This document shows, piece by piece, positions 9,544 through 18,454 of a DNA stretch of 64,000 bases. Each line of letters opens with the position of its first letter. The stretch's first letter is position 1. The DNA is from Aphanizomenon flos-aquae FACHB-1287. GTDB lineage: Bacteria; Cyanobacteriota; Cyanobacteriia; Cyanobacteriales; Nostocaceae. Made by a program: the position numbers and the translations under genes. Location: positions 1 to 64,000 of the forward strand of contig NZ_JACJTO010000012.1 in NCBI RefSeq assembly GCF_014698755.1. Reading direction: 5' to 3'. The notes under the pieces are model-generated. The model was not told the DNA's origin, searched no databases, and saw only the letters and a program-made list of their open reading frames with translations.

Positions 9544-9936
9544 ATGATGGAATATTTATATTACTTAGGCAATGCCAGTCTTACACTGAGAATTGTTCAA
9601 TACTTACACAGTAGACCGCAACTTCCTGTTTCCTTTGTCAGCATAATTCATCAAATTGATGGTTGGATAGTGAGGATTAAATTTAGAGAACCAGTCTCAG
9701 ATCAACAAAATGGCGATTTTCGGGCTTTTCTCAATGAATTAGGCATTAGCTATCAGCCAGCAATGAGAGTACAAATGGCACTTTGGAGTTTAGAGTCGGG
9801 ACAAGCTACTGTAGACGTAATGCGCCGTTATCAAGTAGCAATTGTTTCTCATGGTAGCCCGGAAAGAGAAGAAATTGAAGCCTTTAGACAGCAGTTTGTT
9901 CGAGGTTTAGGATATTGTCCCGAAACACTGGCTTAA
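9544..9936 (+). CDS. conserved cyanobacterial hypothetical protein
   Basis: 130 residues, no transmembrane helix and no motif that I recognise. The composition is ordinary for a cytosolic globular protein, with alternating strand-like and helix-like stretches (FVSIIHQIDGWIVRIKFREP, then FRAFLNELGISYQ). Two consecutive ATG codons open the frame. It stands alone, with queA diverging on one side and the minus-strand YraN gene on the other. No function is proposed. Confidence 0.7.
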   Translation: MMEYLYYLGNASLTLRIVQYLHSRPQLPVSFVSIIHQIDGWIVRIKFREPVSDQQNGDFRAFLNELGISYQPAMRVQMALWSLESGQATVDVMRRYQVAIVSHGSPEREEIEAFRQQFVRGLGYCPETLA

Positions 9937-10000
9937 ACAATTCAAAGTTCAAAATTATTCCCGTATGATCACGAAGTGAAAAATAATTGCCCCATGATTA

Positions 10001-10441
10001 TTATTGGTCAAAAGCTGCTTCAATATATTGGTGCAGCCTAAAGTCATATCCAGATATAGATAAACGTTCTAAAAAATCTTTAGGAATAATTTTTTTAGTT
10101 TGTAGTTGATAGTCAACAAGCGCCACATCAAAGCGACAAGAAAAATTAGCTTTTTCGGGATATTCAGCTAAAAATATTTCCGCAGTTTGCCAGATTTTCG
10201 CTTGTTTTTGGAGAGTAATGGCATTTTTACCTCCTTCGTCCCAATTACGAGAACTTCGGGTTTTTACTTCTACAAATGCCAACATTGTATCTTGATATTG
10301 GGCAATAATATCAATTTCTCCCCAGCGACACCAAAAGCGCCGACGCAAAATTTCCCAACCTGTAGATTGTAACCATTTTGCTACTAGGTCTTCACCTATG
10401 TTCCCAATATCTGCATAATTAAATGGAGAAGGATTAGCCAT
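10001..10441 (-). CDS. YraN/UPF0102 family endonuclease-like protein
   Basis: 146 residues. The family has the PD-(D/E)xK nuclease-like fold, and the motifs are visible: [27 protein letters not shown] (E and D metal ligands) and FVEVKTRS (the E-x-K). The biological role of the family is poorly known; it is often called a Holliday-junction-resolvase-like protein. Its start lies 14 bp from the start of the divergent pentapeptide-repeat gene, so the two share a very short promoter region. Confidence 0.85.
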   Translation of the reverse strand: MANPSPFNYADIGNIGEDLVAKWLQSTGWEILRRRFWCRWGEIDIIAQYQDTMLAFVEVKTRSSRNWDEGGKNAITLQKQAKIWQTAEIFLAEYPEKANFSCRFDVALVDYQLQTKKIIPKDFLERLSISGYDFRLHQYIEAAFDQ

Positions 10442-10455
10442 TCAATCACAATACC

Positions 10456-10959
10456 ATGAATACTAAACATCAAAATTGGATAAATATATTTAGTTTACTA
10501 CTTTGGGTGATGATTTCCGCCACAGTTTTAATGGGTTTTGTTACCCCTGCTGTAGCGCTGGAATATAACAAAGAAATTCTCGTCAACTCTGATTTTTCTG
10601 GACGTGATTTAAGAGACTCTAGTTTTACTAAAGCCAACCTTCGCTATAGTAATTTTAGTAACTCTGATTTAACTGGTGTAAGTTTTTTTGCTGCTAATTT
10701 AGAATCAGCAAATTTACAGGGTGCTAACCTCACTAATGCTACATTAGATTCCGCCCGTCTGATTAAAGCTGATTTAACTAATGCTATTTTAGAAGGGGCT
10801 TTTGCCGCTAATGCTAAATTTGATGGCGCTATAATTGATGGTGCTGATTTTACAGATACCCTACTGCGTCGAGATGAAAAAAATAAATTATGTAAGGTAG
10901 CTAAAGGTACTAATCCCGTGACAGGTAGGGAGACAAGAGATACTTTATATTGTTCTTAG
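10456..10959 (+). CDS. secreted pentapeptide-repeat protein
   Basis: 167 residues with an N-terminal signal-like helix ([21 protein letters not shown], residues about 15-35, with an AxA-type cleavage site). It then has roughly fifteen A(D/N)LxX pentapeptides, for example [25 protein letters not shown] and [13 protein letters not shown]. These build a right-handed quadrilateral beta-helix. The C-terminal tail has two cysteines (LCKVAK... LYCS) that could form a disulphide. Many cyanobacteria carry such proteins, some of them in the thylakoid lumen; the role is unknown. Confidence 0.85.
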   Translation: MNTKHQNWINIFSLLLWVMISATVLMGFVTPAVALEYNKEILVNSDFSGRDLRDSSFTKANLRYSNFSNSDLTGVSFFAANLESANLQGANLTNATLDSARLIKADLTNAILEGAFAANAKFDGAIIDGADFTDTLLRRDEKNKLCKVAKGTNPVTGRETRDTLYCS

Positions 10960-10965
10960 ATTTAG

Positions 10966-11004
10966 ATCAGATCCTCAACTTCTTTGAGAAGTCGGGGATC
11001 TGAT
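10966..11004. terminator. hairpin between convergent genes
   Basis: ATCAGATCC at 10966-10974 pairs with GGATCTGAT at 10996-11004, and the inner ACTTCT (10978-10983) pairs with AGAAGT (10987-10992). It lies just after the pentapeptide gene and before the convergent Uma2 gene. A related AACTTCTTTGA...GAAGTCGGGGAT sequence recurs near 23508-23562, so it may be a dispersed repeat used as a terminator. Confidence 0.55.
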
Positions 11005-11015
11005 GCTTACGGTAT

Positions 11016-11627
11016 TTATATATTTTGTAAAATTTGTGAAAGTGTTAATTTGAGTTCTGGAAATAATGGCGATATAATTAAATCATCACATCTAAATTGA
11101 TTAACTATGTATTCATCATCAACTAAAGAATAAATAGAAATAGTTGGTTGTTTAGGATTACCAATAAATCTTTTACCACCGAAAGCACCATAATCAACTA
11201 TCCAATATTCAGGAATACCCATTGATTCATAATCATTAGTTTTATGAGTATAATCGGTTTGCCAATTACTGCTAACAATTTCTATCACTAAAGGAACTGA
11301 AGCAGCTTGAGTAACGGTTGATTCTTTTTTCCACAAAGGTTCATTAAGTAAGTTAGCAGGATTTAGTAACAAAATATCAGGCAAATAGGCAGATTCAGAT
11401 TTTGCTGCTTTGATGAATGTTGTTTTAGGTATGAGGTAAGAAAGATTAAGTCTATCTAATTCTCCTGATATCTTACGAACTAAAAAACCAATTACAAATT
11501 CATGATCTCCTACTGGTGGGTTCATTTCTACAATTTCTCCATTATGTAATTCATAACGTGATCCTGTTTCTGGATAAAATTGGATAAATTCTTCAAAGCT
11601 TACGAATTTGGTTAATGTTTGAACCAT
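11016..11627 (-). CDS. Uma2 family endonuclease
   Basis: 203 residues. Uma2/DUF820 proteins have a restriction-endonuclease-like fold and are hugely expanded in cyanobacteria; their biological role is not settled. Signs of the family are SFEEFIQFYPETGSRYELHNGEIVEM, YLPDILLLNP (metal Asp), PLVIEIVSSN (metal Glu), and GIPEYWIVDY near the end. It is a single-gene unit convergent with the pentapeptide gene. Confidence 0.88.
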   Translation of the reverse strand: MVQTLTKFVSFEEFIQFYPETGSRYELHNGEIVEMNPPVGDHEFVIGFLVRKISGELDRLNLSYLIPKTTFIKAAKSESAYLPDILLLNPANLLNEPLWKKESTVTQAASVPLVIEIVSSNWQTDYTHKTNDYESMGIPEYWIVDYGAFGGKRFIGNPKQPTISIYSLVDDEYIVNQFRCDDLIISPLFPELKLTLSQILQNI

Positions 11628-11722
11628 GATTCACCTCTAGAATGGTGATAATTTGCTGATTTCAATTATAATATAGAGAAATCAGATTTGGTTTATAAAT
11701 TGATTAATTGATGATATAAAAT

Positions 11723-12613
11723 ATGAATCAGCTAAAAATCCTCCTTGAACCCGGTACATTATGGACAAGCATCAAAACTACAACAGAGCAGGCTTTAAAA
11801 TCTGGAGCTTTAAAATCTATTCCCACAGAATTGGAAATTATTGAACAAAATGGAGTACAATTTATAGTCAGAATTTTAGCAAATCTCAACCGTAAAGAAG
11901 CTGATAAAGAAAAACAAAATCAACAAATTACTAAAACCCGTAAAGAGTTTAATCCTTTTTTACCTTATGAAAAAGATTTATTTGTAGCAGATATTTCTGA
12001 TACTCATGTTTGTATTTTAAATAAGTTTAATGTTGTTGATTTTCACCTATTAATTATTACCCGCATTTTTGAAGAACAGGAAAGCTTACTTACCCTACAA
12101 GATTTTACAGCAATGTGGACTTGTTTAGGGGAATTTGAAGGTTTAGTATTTTATAATGGTGGTAAACTTGCTGGTGCGAGTCAACGACATAAACATTTAC
12201 AAATTGTCCCTTTTTCAGAAACAGATATTCCTATTTCCCCGCTTTTAAAAACAGCAAAATTAGAAAATGATATGGGAACTATCCGAGAATTTCCCTTTTT
12301 ACACGCTTTTACTAATCTTAATAGGGGAGAAAGTCCAAAAATAACCTTAGAAAAATATCATACTTTACTCCAGAAAATGGGAATTAAACCCCTAGAAAAT
12401 AATCTCCAATCAGGAGCATATAATCTTTTAATTACACAAAAATGGATGTTAATTGTTCCACGTAAACAAGAGGAAATTGAGGGAATTTCTATCAACTCTT
12501 TGGGGTTTGCTGGTGCATTATTAGTCAAAAATCAACAACAAATGGAATTAGTTAAAAATATCAAACCTATGGAAATTTTAAGCAAAGTTGCTTTTCCTGT
12601 ACAACAAAATTAA
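11723..12613 (+). CDS. ATP adenylyltransferase (Ap4A phosphorylase)
   Basis: A 296-residue HIT-superfamily protein. It would phosphorolyse diadenosine tetraphosphate (Ap4A) to ATP and ADP. The HIT-like catalytic triad is in RHKHLQIVPF (HxHxQ pattern), preceded by NGGKLAGASQ, which is characteristic of the phosphorylase branch. The N-terminal NPFLPYEKDLFVADI and the C-terminal YNLLITQKWMLIVPR (DUF4922-type) also fit. It is convergent with the Rel/SpoT gene, which works on another alarmone; no regulatory link is shown. Confidence 0.85.
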   Translation: MNQLKILLEPGTLWTSIKTTTEQALKSGALKSIPTELEIIEQNGVQFIVRILANLNRKEADKEKQNQQITKTRKEFNPFLPYEKDLFVADISDTHVCILNKFNVVDFHLLIITRIFEEQESLLTLQDFTAMWTCLGEFEGLVFYNGGKLAGASQRHKHLQIVPFSETDIPISPLLKTAKLENDMGTIREFPFLHAFTNLNRGESPKITLEKYHTLLQKMGIKPLENNLQSGAYNLLITQKWMLIVPRKQEEIEGISINSLGFAGALLVKNQQQMELVKNIKPMEILSKVAFPVQQN

Positions 12614-12660
12614 ATATTTAGACTACAATACAAGTGTTAATCGACTTACCCATATAAATA

Positions 12661-12701
12661 AAATCCTCGACTTCTTAATTTGCCCCAGAAATCGAGGATT
12701 T
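12661..12701. terminator. hairpin between Ap4A phosphorylase and rel genes
   Basis: A perfect 10-bp stem (AAATCCTCGA at 12661-12670, TCGAGGATTT at 12692-12701) lies in the gap between two convergent genes. There is no long T-run directly after the stem on either strand, so its use as an intrinsic terminator is an inference from position. Confidence 0.55.
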
Positions 12702-12767
12702 AAATGTTATGCTGACCCCTTTTTTGCCTTTGCGCGAAACAAAATTGAAAATAGCTGTAAGATCCTA

Positions 12768-15038
12768 TTAACCGCAGTCCTCAGTCTCACAAACACGACG
12801 AACATTGAGAATATCACTCATCTTTTTAATTTGAACAAATAGACCTTCCAACTGAACACAGTCGCGCACATCAATTCCCAAATCAATCAAAGCAGGTTGT
12901 CCCAGACAAGTTTTTACTTGAGCATGACGGACATTAATACCTTTATCACTTAATCGAGATAGAACATCTTTCAATACTCCTACTCTGTCTAGGGCTTCAA
13001 TTTGTAAATTAATGGGATAGGTACGTGGTCGATTGCAGTTTTCAATAACTGAATTCCAACGCACTGGTACTAAACGCTCACATTCAACATTACTTAGATT
13101 ATGACAGCCTTGACGGTGTACAGAAATACCACGTCCTCGTGTCACCACACCTACAATGGGTTCACCAGGAATGGGGGTACAACAACCAGCAATATGATGA
13201 ACTAAACCCTCTAGTCCAACAATTGGGGAATCACCACCACGGGAGGTAGGTAAAGCGTCCCGTGAGCTTCTTGACGTTGATTCCTTGGGGATAAATGGAA
13301 TCACATCACTAACAGGTTGTCTAGCTTTAACGACTTCCTGCCAACGATTCAGCACTACATTTAAGGTGACTTCCCCATAACCTAAACTGGCCAGTAAATC
13401 CTCCACACTATGATAATTACACTTTTCCGCCACAGTTTCCATGGCATCCGATTTGAGCAAATTCTCAAAACCAGCTTTCCCCAATTCCTTTTCTAATAAA
13501 TCCCGTCCCCTGGCAATATTTTCTTCTCGACGCGATCTCTTATACCATTGTTTAATGCGATACTTAGCTACCGAAGTGCTGACAAAATTTAACCAATCTA
13601 AACTGGGGTGACAATTTTTCTGGGTAATAATGTCAACAATATCACCATTATGTAATCGCGTTGACAGGGGAACAATCCGCCCATTAACTCGCGCTCCTGC
13701 ACAGTGATTTCCGACTTCCGTATGAATCCGATAGGCAAAATCTATACTTGTAGAACCAGGACTTAAAGGGATAACATCTCCCTTGGGAGTGAAGACATAA
13801 ACGCCATCTTCAAATAGATTATCCTTAACACTATCTAAGTATTCTTGAGCATCTTTTAAATCACTTTGCCAATCTAGCAATTGGCGTAACCAAGTAAATT
13901 TTTCATCAGAACTTGTTAAGTGAGTATTCTCAGAACCACCTGTTTCTTTATACTTCCAATGAGCAGCAATTCCGTATTCCGCGATATGGTGCATTTCCAG
14001 AGTGCGAATTTGCACTTCTAAGGGTCTTCCTGTGAAACCAATTACCCCAGTATGTAGAGATTGATAATTGTTTGGTTTAGGCAGACCTATATAATCTTTA
14101 AATCTACCAGGAATGGGACGAAAAGTATCATGAACCACAGCTAAAGCTCGATAGCATTCTTCATTAGTTTCGACAATAATTCGCAGCGCCGCTAAATCGT
14201 AAATTTCATGAAATTCCTTTTGCTGTCGCCGCATTTTTTGATAAATGCTATAAAGGTGTTTAGGACGACCGCTAATTTCCAAACAATTAATACCCGCTTT
14301 GAGTAACCGACGGTGCAGAGTATCCGTAGCTTTGAGTAGCTTTTCTTCTCTGGCTGTGCGTTTTTCAGCCACACATTCCTGAGTTTCTCGATAGGATTCC
14401 GGTTCTAAATATTTAAATGCTAGATCTTCTAATTCCCACTTAATCTGCCAAATTCCTAAACGATTCGCCAAAGGTGCAAAAATATCTCGTGTTTCCTGGG
14501 CGCTGCGTTGACGACTAGCTTCTGACATATATTGGAGAGTCCGCATATTATGCAAACGGTCTGCCAGTTTCACGACAATTACGCGAATATCTTGGGCCAT
14601 AGCCAAAAACATTCGTCGGAAGTTTTCCGCTTGACCTTCGGTTTTGCTGGTAAAATTTATTTTCGATAGTTTGGTAACACCTTCTACCAAGCGCCGTACT
14701 TCTTGTCCAAAACGTGCTTCTATATCTTCATTTGTAACTTCTGTATCTTCAACTACATCATGAAGTAAACCGGCTGCTATCATAGTAGGACTACCACCTA
14801 ATTCCCGGAGAATTTCGGCTACAGCGACAGGATGGGCAATATATGGTTCTCCTGATTTCCGAATTTGACCTTCATGTAGTTGATATGCAAACTGAAATGC
14901 TCGACAAATTAAGGCGTTACCGTTATACGTTCGTTCTTCTTCTTCTGTCAAGATTGGCGCTGGTGGTGCGATTAAACATTTGTTCAGCCAGTCCGGGAGA
15001 ACAACATCAGTAGGGGGTTTGATAGCTACACTACTCAT
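12768..15038 (-). CDS. bifunctional (p)ppGpp synthetase/hydrolase
   Basis: A 756-residue Rel/SpoT homologue that makes and degrades the stringent-response alarmone. Domains in order: an HD hydrolase (about residues 45-200, with H69 in YIAHP and HDVVEDT at 93-99), a synthetase domain (about 250-370, RPKHLYSIYQKM and YDLAALRIIV), a TGS domain (about 415-480, VYVFTPKGDVIPLSPGSTSIDFAYRIHT), a helical/zinc-finger region with CCTPIPGEPIVG, and a C-terminal ACT domain (from about residue 680). Both catalytic halves appear intact. It is the usual single long Rsh of cyanobacteria, and is monocistronic here. Confidence 0.93.
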   Translation of the reverse strand: MSSVAIKPPTDVVLPDWLNKCLIAPPAPILTEEEERTYNGNALICRAFQFAYQLHEGQIRKSGEPYIAHPVAVAEILRELGGSPTMIAAGLLHDVVEDTEVTNEDIEARFGQEVRRLVEGVTKLSKINFTSKTEGQAENFRRMFLAMAQDIRVIVVKLADRLHNMRTLQYMSEASRQRSAQETRDIFAPLANRLGIWQIKWELEDLAFKYLEPESYRETQECVAEKRTAREEKLLKATDTLHRRLLKAGINCLEISGRPKHLYSIYQKMRRQQKEFHEIYDLAALRIIVETNEECYRALAVVHDTFRPIPGRFKDYIGLPKPNNYQSLHTGVIGFTGRPLEVQIRTLEMHHIAEYGIAAHWKYKETGGSENTHLTSSDEKFTWLRQLLDWQSDLKDAQEYLDSVKDNLFEDGVYVFTPKGDVIPLSPGSTSIDFAYRIHTEVGNHCAGARVNGRIVPLSTRLHNGDIVDIITQKNCHPSLDWLNFVSTSVAKYRIKQWYKRSRREENIARGRDLLEKELGKAGFENLLKSDAMETVAEKCNYHSVEDLLASLGYGEVTLNVVLNRWQEVVKARQPVSDVIPFIPKESTSRSSRDALPTSRGGDSPIVGLEGLVHHIAGCCTPIPGEPIVGVVTRGRGISVHRQGCHNLSNVECERLVPVRWNSVIENCNRPRTYPINLQIEALDRVGVLKDVLSRLSDKGINVRHAQVKTCLGQPALIDLGIDVRDCVQLEGLFVQIKKMSDILNVRRVCETEDCG

Positions 15039-15307
15039 AAAATAAAAAAGTTAATTTGTGCATAGGTCAAGAGATAAGCAAAATTGACAGGATGCTTATA
15101 AAAGAGATACTGTTGCCTGAATACTTAGAGACAATGCCCTAATTGCTTGTAGTTATCATCGTTGCCTGCTAAGATCATAAAAAATCTATTAACGGCAACC
15201 AAGTCTCAAATCTTGAGTTGAGTCTTGTGATTTTGATAATAAACAAAAGAAATTTCGGTTGTATGAGAAAATTTTCTTGACAATAATATTATCTTAACTA
15301 GCAACAA

Positions 15308-15664
15308 ATGTATTTAAATTGTGATAAATATCAGGAATTGGCAACATTTATAAACGAGTTACGAACTAATGTAACAACAGATAAACCCAATGCTGAGGAA
15401 TTACGGTTAAATTTAACTAAGTTACAGATATTTTTTTTACAGCAAATTATTCCTTTAGTTGACGCTAATTCCCAGGAACAGTCCTATAAAACGGAAATAA
15501 GTAAACAGTTGCGACTCCTGGAAGTGGATATAATGTTTCTCCAAGGAGCAAAGCAATTAACAACATTACAGTCTAGATTAAAAACTATTGAAGAACGTCT
15601 TGATACTTTAATCAGATATTGTCAAGCTATTACCCAGCCTATGGAAGCGCGGGAATCAAAGTAG
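15308..15664 (+). CDS. patD: probable heterocyst frequency control protein PatD
   Basis: 118 residues, mostly alpha-helical, no membrane segment. The overall pattern YQELATFINELR...QQIIPLVD...QSYKTEISKQLRLLEVDIMFLQGAKQ...RLDTLIRYCQAI matches, from memory, the small PatD protein of Anabaena, reported to limit the fraction of cells that become heterocysts. The assignment is by recognition of this conserved core rather than by a catalytic motif. It is transcribed away from the rel gene and followed by a strong hairpin. Confidence 0.65.
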   Translation: MYLNCDKYQELATFINELRTNVTTDKPNAEELRLNLTKLQIFFLQQIIPLVDANSQEQSYKTEISKQLRLLEVDIMFLQGAKQLTTLQSRLKTIEERLDTLIRYCQAITQPMEARESK

Positions 15665-15667
15665 GAA

Positions 15668-15700
15668 TTTGTCTCACGCGGCGCCTCTGCGTGAGACAAA
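15668..15700 (+). terminator. hairpin after patD
   Basis: A perfect 12-bp inverted repeat (TTTGTCTCACGC at 15668-15679 and GCGTGAGACAAA at 15689-15700) begins a few bases after the patD stop and runs into A-rich sequence. The core CTCTGCGT is a widely dispersed motif in Nostocales and is seen again near 17601-17618. It could be a terminator or a mobile palindrome. Confidence 0.6.
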
Positions 15701-15830
15701 AATATTTAACCTACTCACGAAAAATACAACTAACTACTTAATAAGTATATAAAACTTAACAAAAAAAATACCAAAGTAACCAGAAAATGGTAAATTAATT
15801 TCAGTTGTAACTATTCTAAATCTCGTTTAT

Positions 15831-17060
15831 ATGTTTACCAGAATCCGTCGGCTTTTAAATCGGTTTTTTAATAACTCTCGGACACTTAACAACGAACCAC
15901 TAAATAAGGTGAGTTTGATTGTCATTATTTTAGTTGATATTTTCATTTTAATTAATGTTTTTACGGGTTTAAATGATATTAGTCAATGGTATCTTAGCCC
16001 GTCTCAATCTTATCCATGTTATTTTGAATGGAACGATTATAAAGCAAATACTAGCAAAAACAAAGATTATGAATTTTTGAGAAGTTCTGAGCTAAAAATT
16101 CAACAAACATATCAAAATGCAGAAGATGGACATTTAGGTAAGGTTTCCAAAATCTGTTTGAACTATGCTGAATCTAAAGATAAACTGAATAATCCTGAAA
16201 ATCAGAAAATTATCACGACGATAAATCAGACGCAAGATAAAATTAGTCGTCTTGAACAAGCAAATGCTACCATTCTTCAGCAATACGATTCTACACTTTT
16301 AGAAAAAATTGCTGGTCAGTCTTCAGGTAATTCTATTAATCAGGTTCGCGCCGAAAAAGCTAAACAAGAATTAGCACAAAATAATCAGAAAATTTCTAAC
16401 TTAAAACAGGAAATTGCTAATCTACAAAATCAACTGCTGACAAAACCTGAAAGTATTAATTTTCTGGTTTTTATCAAAGATGAAACTAAATTTGAGCAAA
16501 TAAAAAAAGGTTATGAAAACGCATCATTTTGGTATCCTAGTATCCAATTGTTTTTTCAATCTATTTTTCTATTGCCTTTGATTGCAATTGCATTATTAGT
16601 TAATAGCTTCAGTCAACGCAGAAGATATGGATTAATCAGTCTAATAAGCTGGCATTTGTTAGTTATATTTCTCATACCCTTAATTTTGAAGGTATTTGAA
16701 TTTTTACAAATTGGTGTAATCTTTCAATTATTGTTTAATCTGATTAGCTTCCTATTTGGTGGGCTAATTTTCCTAATTAATTATCTTTATATTTTGCTAA
16801 TTCCCGTCATTGGTTTTGGCATAATTAAATTCTTCCAAACCATCGTATTTAATCCTCAAGTTCAAGCAGTTAACAGGATTCAACAATCACGCTGTATTCG
16901 GTGTGCTAAGAAAATTCGTTCTCAAGATAGCCATTGTCCTCATTGCGGTTATGATCAATATATTGAATGTCATAATTGCCATAATTTGACTTATAGAGGA
17001 TTACCTTATTGTTATCATTGTGGTGCAGATCAAAATTCTAGTAATCTAGAACAGAGTTAA
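15831..17060 (+). CDS. membrane protein with coiled coil and C-terminal zinc ribbons
   Basis: 409 residues. It has a first membrane helix at about 28-47 (VSLIVIILVDIFILINVFTGL), then an extracytoplasmic or cytoplasmic stretch with a coiled coil at about 125-205 (heptad-rich, Gln/Asn/Lys). Three or four further helices follow between about 238 and 340. The C-terminus carries two CxxC pairs in tandem, C..CAKKIRSQDSHCPHC and C..CHNLTYRGLPYCYHC, i.e. two zinc ribbons. I do not recognise a named family. Zinc ribbons next to membrane helices suggest an assembly or nucleic-acid-linked role, but nothing more can be said. Confidence 0.75.
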   Translation: MFTRIRRLLNRFFNNSRTLNNEPLNKVSLIVIILVDIFILINVFTGLNDISQWYLSPSQSYPCYFEWNDYKANTSKNKDYEFLRSSELKIQQTYQNAEDGHLGKVSKICLNYAESKDKLNNPENQKIITTINQTQDKISRLEQANATILQQYDSTLLEKIAGQSSGNSINQVRAEKAKQELAQNNQKISNLKQEIANLQNQLLTKPESINFLVFIKDETKFEQIKKGYENASFWYPSIQLFFQSIFLLPLIAIALLVNSFSQRRRYGLISLISWHLLVIFLIPLILKVFEFLQIGVIFQLLFNLISFLFGGLIFLINYLYILLIPVIGFGIIKFFQTIVFNPQVQAVNRIQQSRCIRCAKKIRSQDSHCPHCGYDQYIECHNCHNLTYRGLPYCYHCGADQNSSNLEQS

Positions 17061-17221
17061 AAATCAAAAGGTATAATTTGTAAATGTTGGGTTTCACTGT
17101 CGCAACCCAACTTACATACACAAAAAGAAACTTAGTAAAATTAAACTTAGCATCATGTTTCTTCACCTATTTATTAGATATTATCAAATTAATAACTCAA
17201 GTCTAGAGAGACAATTTATTT

Positions 17222-17557
17222 ATGTCATCAATTACTAACGTCACTGAAGCTACATTTAAACAAGAAGTATTAGAAAGTCAAACCCCTGTTTTAGTTGATT
17301 TTTGGGCTCCTTGGTGTGGTCCTTGTAAAATGCTAACCCCCGTAGTAGAAGAAGTAGCTACAGAATACGCAGAACAAATAAAAGTAGTAAAACTGAATAC
17401 AGATCAAAATCCCACCGTTGCTAGTCATTACGGGATTCGGACTATTCCCACTTTGATGATATTTAAAGGAGGAAGACAAATCAAAACAGTTGTTGGTGCT
17501 GTTGCTAAAGCTACCTTAGCTGATACCTTAGAAAAATATATTACCGGAGATAAGTAA
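17222..17557 (+). CDS. trxA: thioredoxin
   Basis: A 111-residue m-type-like thioredoxin that reduces disulphides in target proteins using ferredoxin- or NADPH-thioredoxin reductase. The active site WCGPC is at residues 31-35, with the surrounding [16 protein letters not shown], and the cis-proline is in [13 protein letters not shown]. Length and motifs are canonical. The next gene on the same strand is a nitroreductase about 170 bp away. Confidence 0.95.
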   Translation: MSSITNVTEATFKQEVLESQTPVLVDFWAPWCGPCKMLTPVVEEVATEYAEQIKVVKLNTDQNPTVASHYGIRTIPTLMIFKGGRQIKTVVGAVAKATLADTLEKYITGDK

Positions 17558-17724
17558 TCAAAAACAGAGATATCAGCCATAAAAACTCCGTATTTACCTC
17601 CTCTGCGTCTCTGCGTGATCAGAAAATACCCTGTAATGAATAAAATAATCAAAAATTCAGTCAATTGAACTGCATACACAAAAGTGTTAAACTAAGCGCA
17701 TACAACAAAACAGAGGAGAATAGC

Positions 17725-18381
17725 GTGAGTTCCACCGAAATCAAAGCCTTAGATGTACCTAGTGCTATCATACAACGTCGTTCCATCAAAACCTTCAAAC
17801 CAGATCCTATTTCCCCAGAACTACTCAAACAATTAGTAGAATTAACCGTAGCTGCACCCAGTAGTTATAACATCCAATCGTGGAAAATAGTGTTAGTTCA
17901 AAACGAAACCCAGAAAAAAGCATTATGTGCGGCTGCTTACAATCAAAATCAAATTATTCAAGCGCCTGTTACCTTTGTTTTCGCTGCTGACGCTGCTGCG
18001 GGAGAAAAAAATTTAACACCTATTTTAGAACAAGGTGCAACTACCGGAGCTTGGAATGAGCAAACAGTCAATTATTTTAAAAATGCTATTCCTCAATTTC
18101 AAATGCACTTAGGGGATAAGCGCCGAGAATATGCCATTAAAGATGCGATGATAGCTGCTACAAATTTAGTATTAGCAGCGGAAAGTCTGGGTTTATCCAC
18201 TTGCTTTATGAATGGTTGGATTGAAGAACAGGTCAAAGTTGTAATTGGGGCAGAAAATGACCCAGATATCGGTATTGCTGTTTTAGTACCCGTAGGTTAT
18301 GCGGCCGAACCTCGTTTAAATCCTGGTCGTCTACCATTATCGGTTAATGTTTCTGTAGATAGATTGGACAATCCATTCTAA
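17725..18381 (+). CDS. nitroreductase family protein
   Basis: 218 residues from a GTG start. The frame extends upstream to an alternative start at 17665, but GTG at 17725 is preceded by GAGGA at 17713-17717 and gives the usual N-terminus. FMN-dependent NAD(P)H oxidoreductases of this family reduce nitro compounds, quinones or flavin. Visible features are IIQRRSIKTFKPDPIS (FMN-phosphate-binding Arg-Arg-Ser), AAPSSYNIQSWKIVLV, and LAAESLGLSTCFMNGW. The physiological substrate is unknown. Confidence 0.88.
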   Translation: MSSTEIKALDVPSAIIQRRSIKTFKPDPISPELLKQLVELTVAAPSSYNIQSWKIVLVQNETQKKALCAAAYNQNQIIQAPVTFVFAADAAAGEKNLTPILEQGATTGAWNEQTVNYFKNAIPQFQMHLGDKRREYAIKDAMIAATNLVLAAESLGLSTCFMNGWIEEQVKVVIGAENDPDIGIAVLVPVGYAAEPRLNPGRLPLSVNVSVDRLDNPF

Positions 18382-18454
18382 CCATACATCTAACCATACA
18401 TGATTTTGAATTAATCTACTTTTAGGCTGGGTAAGTCCCCAGCCCATTCTTTAA

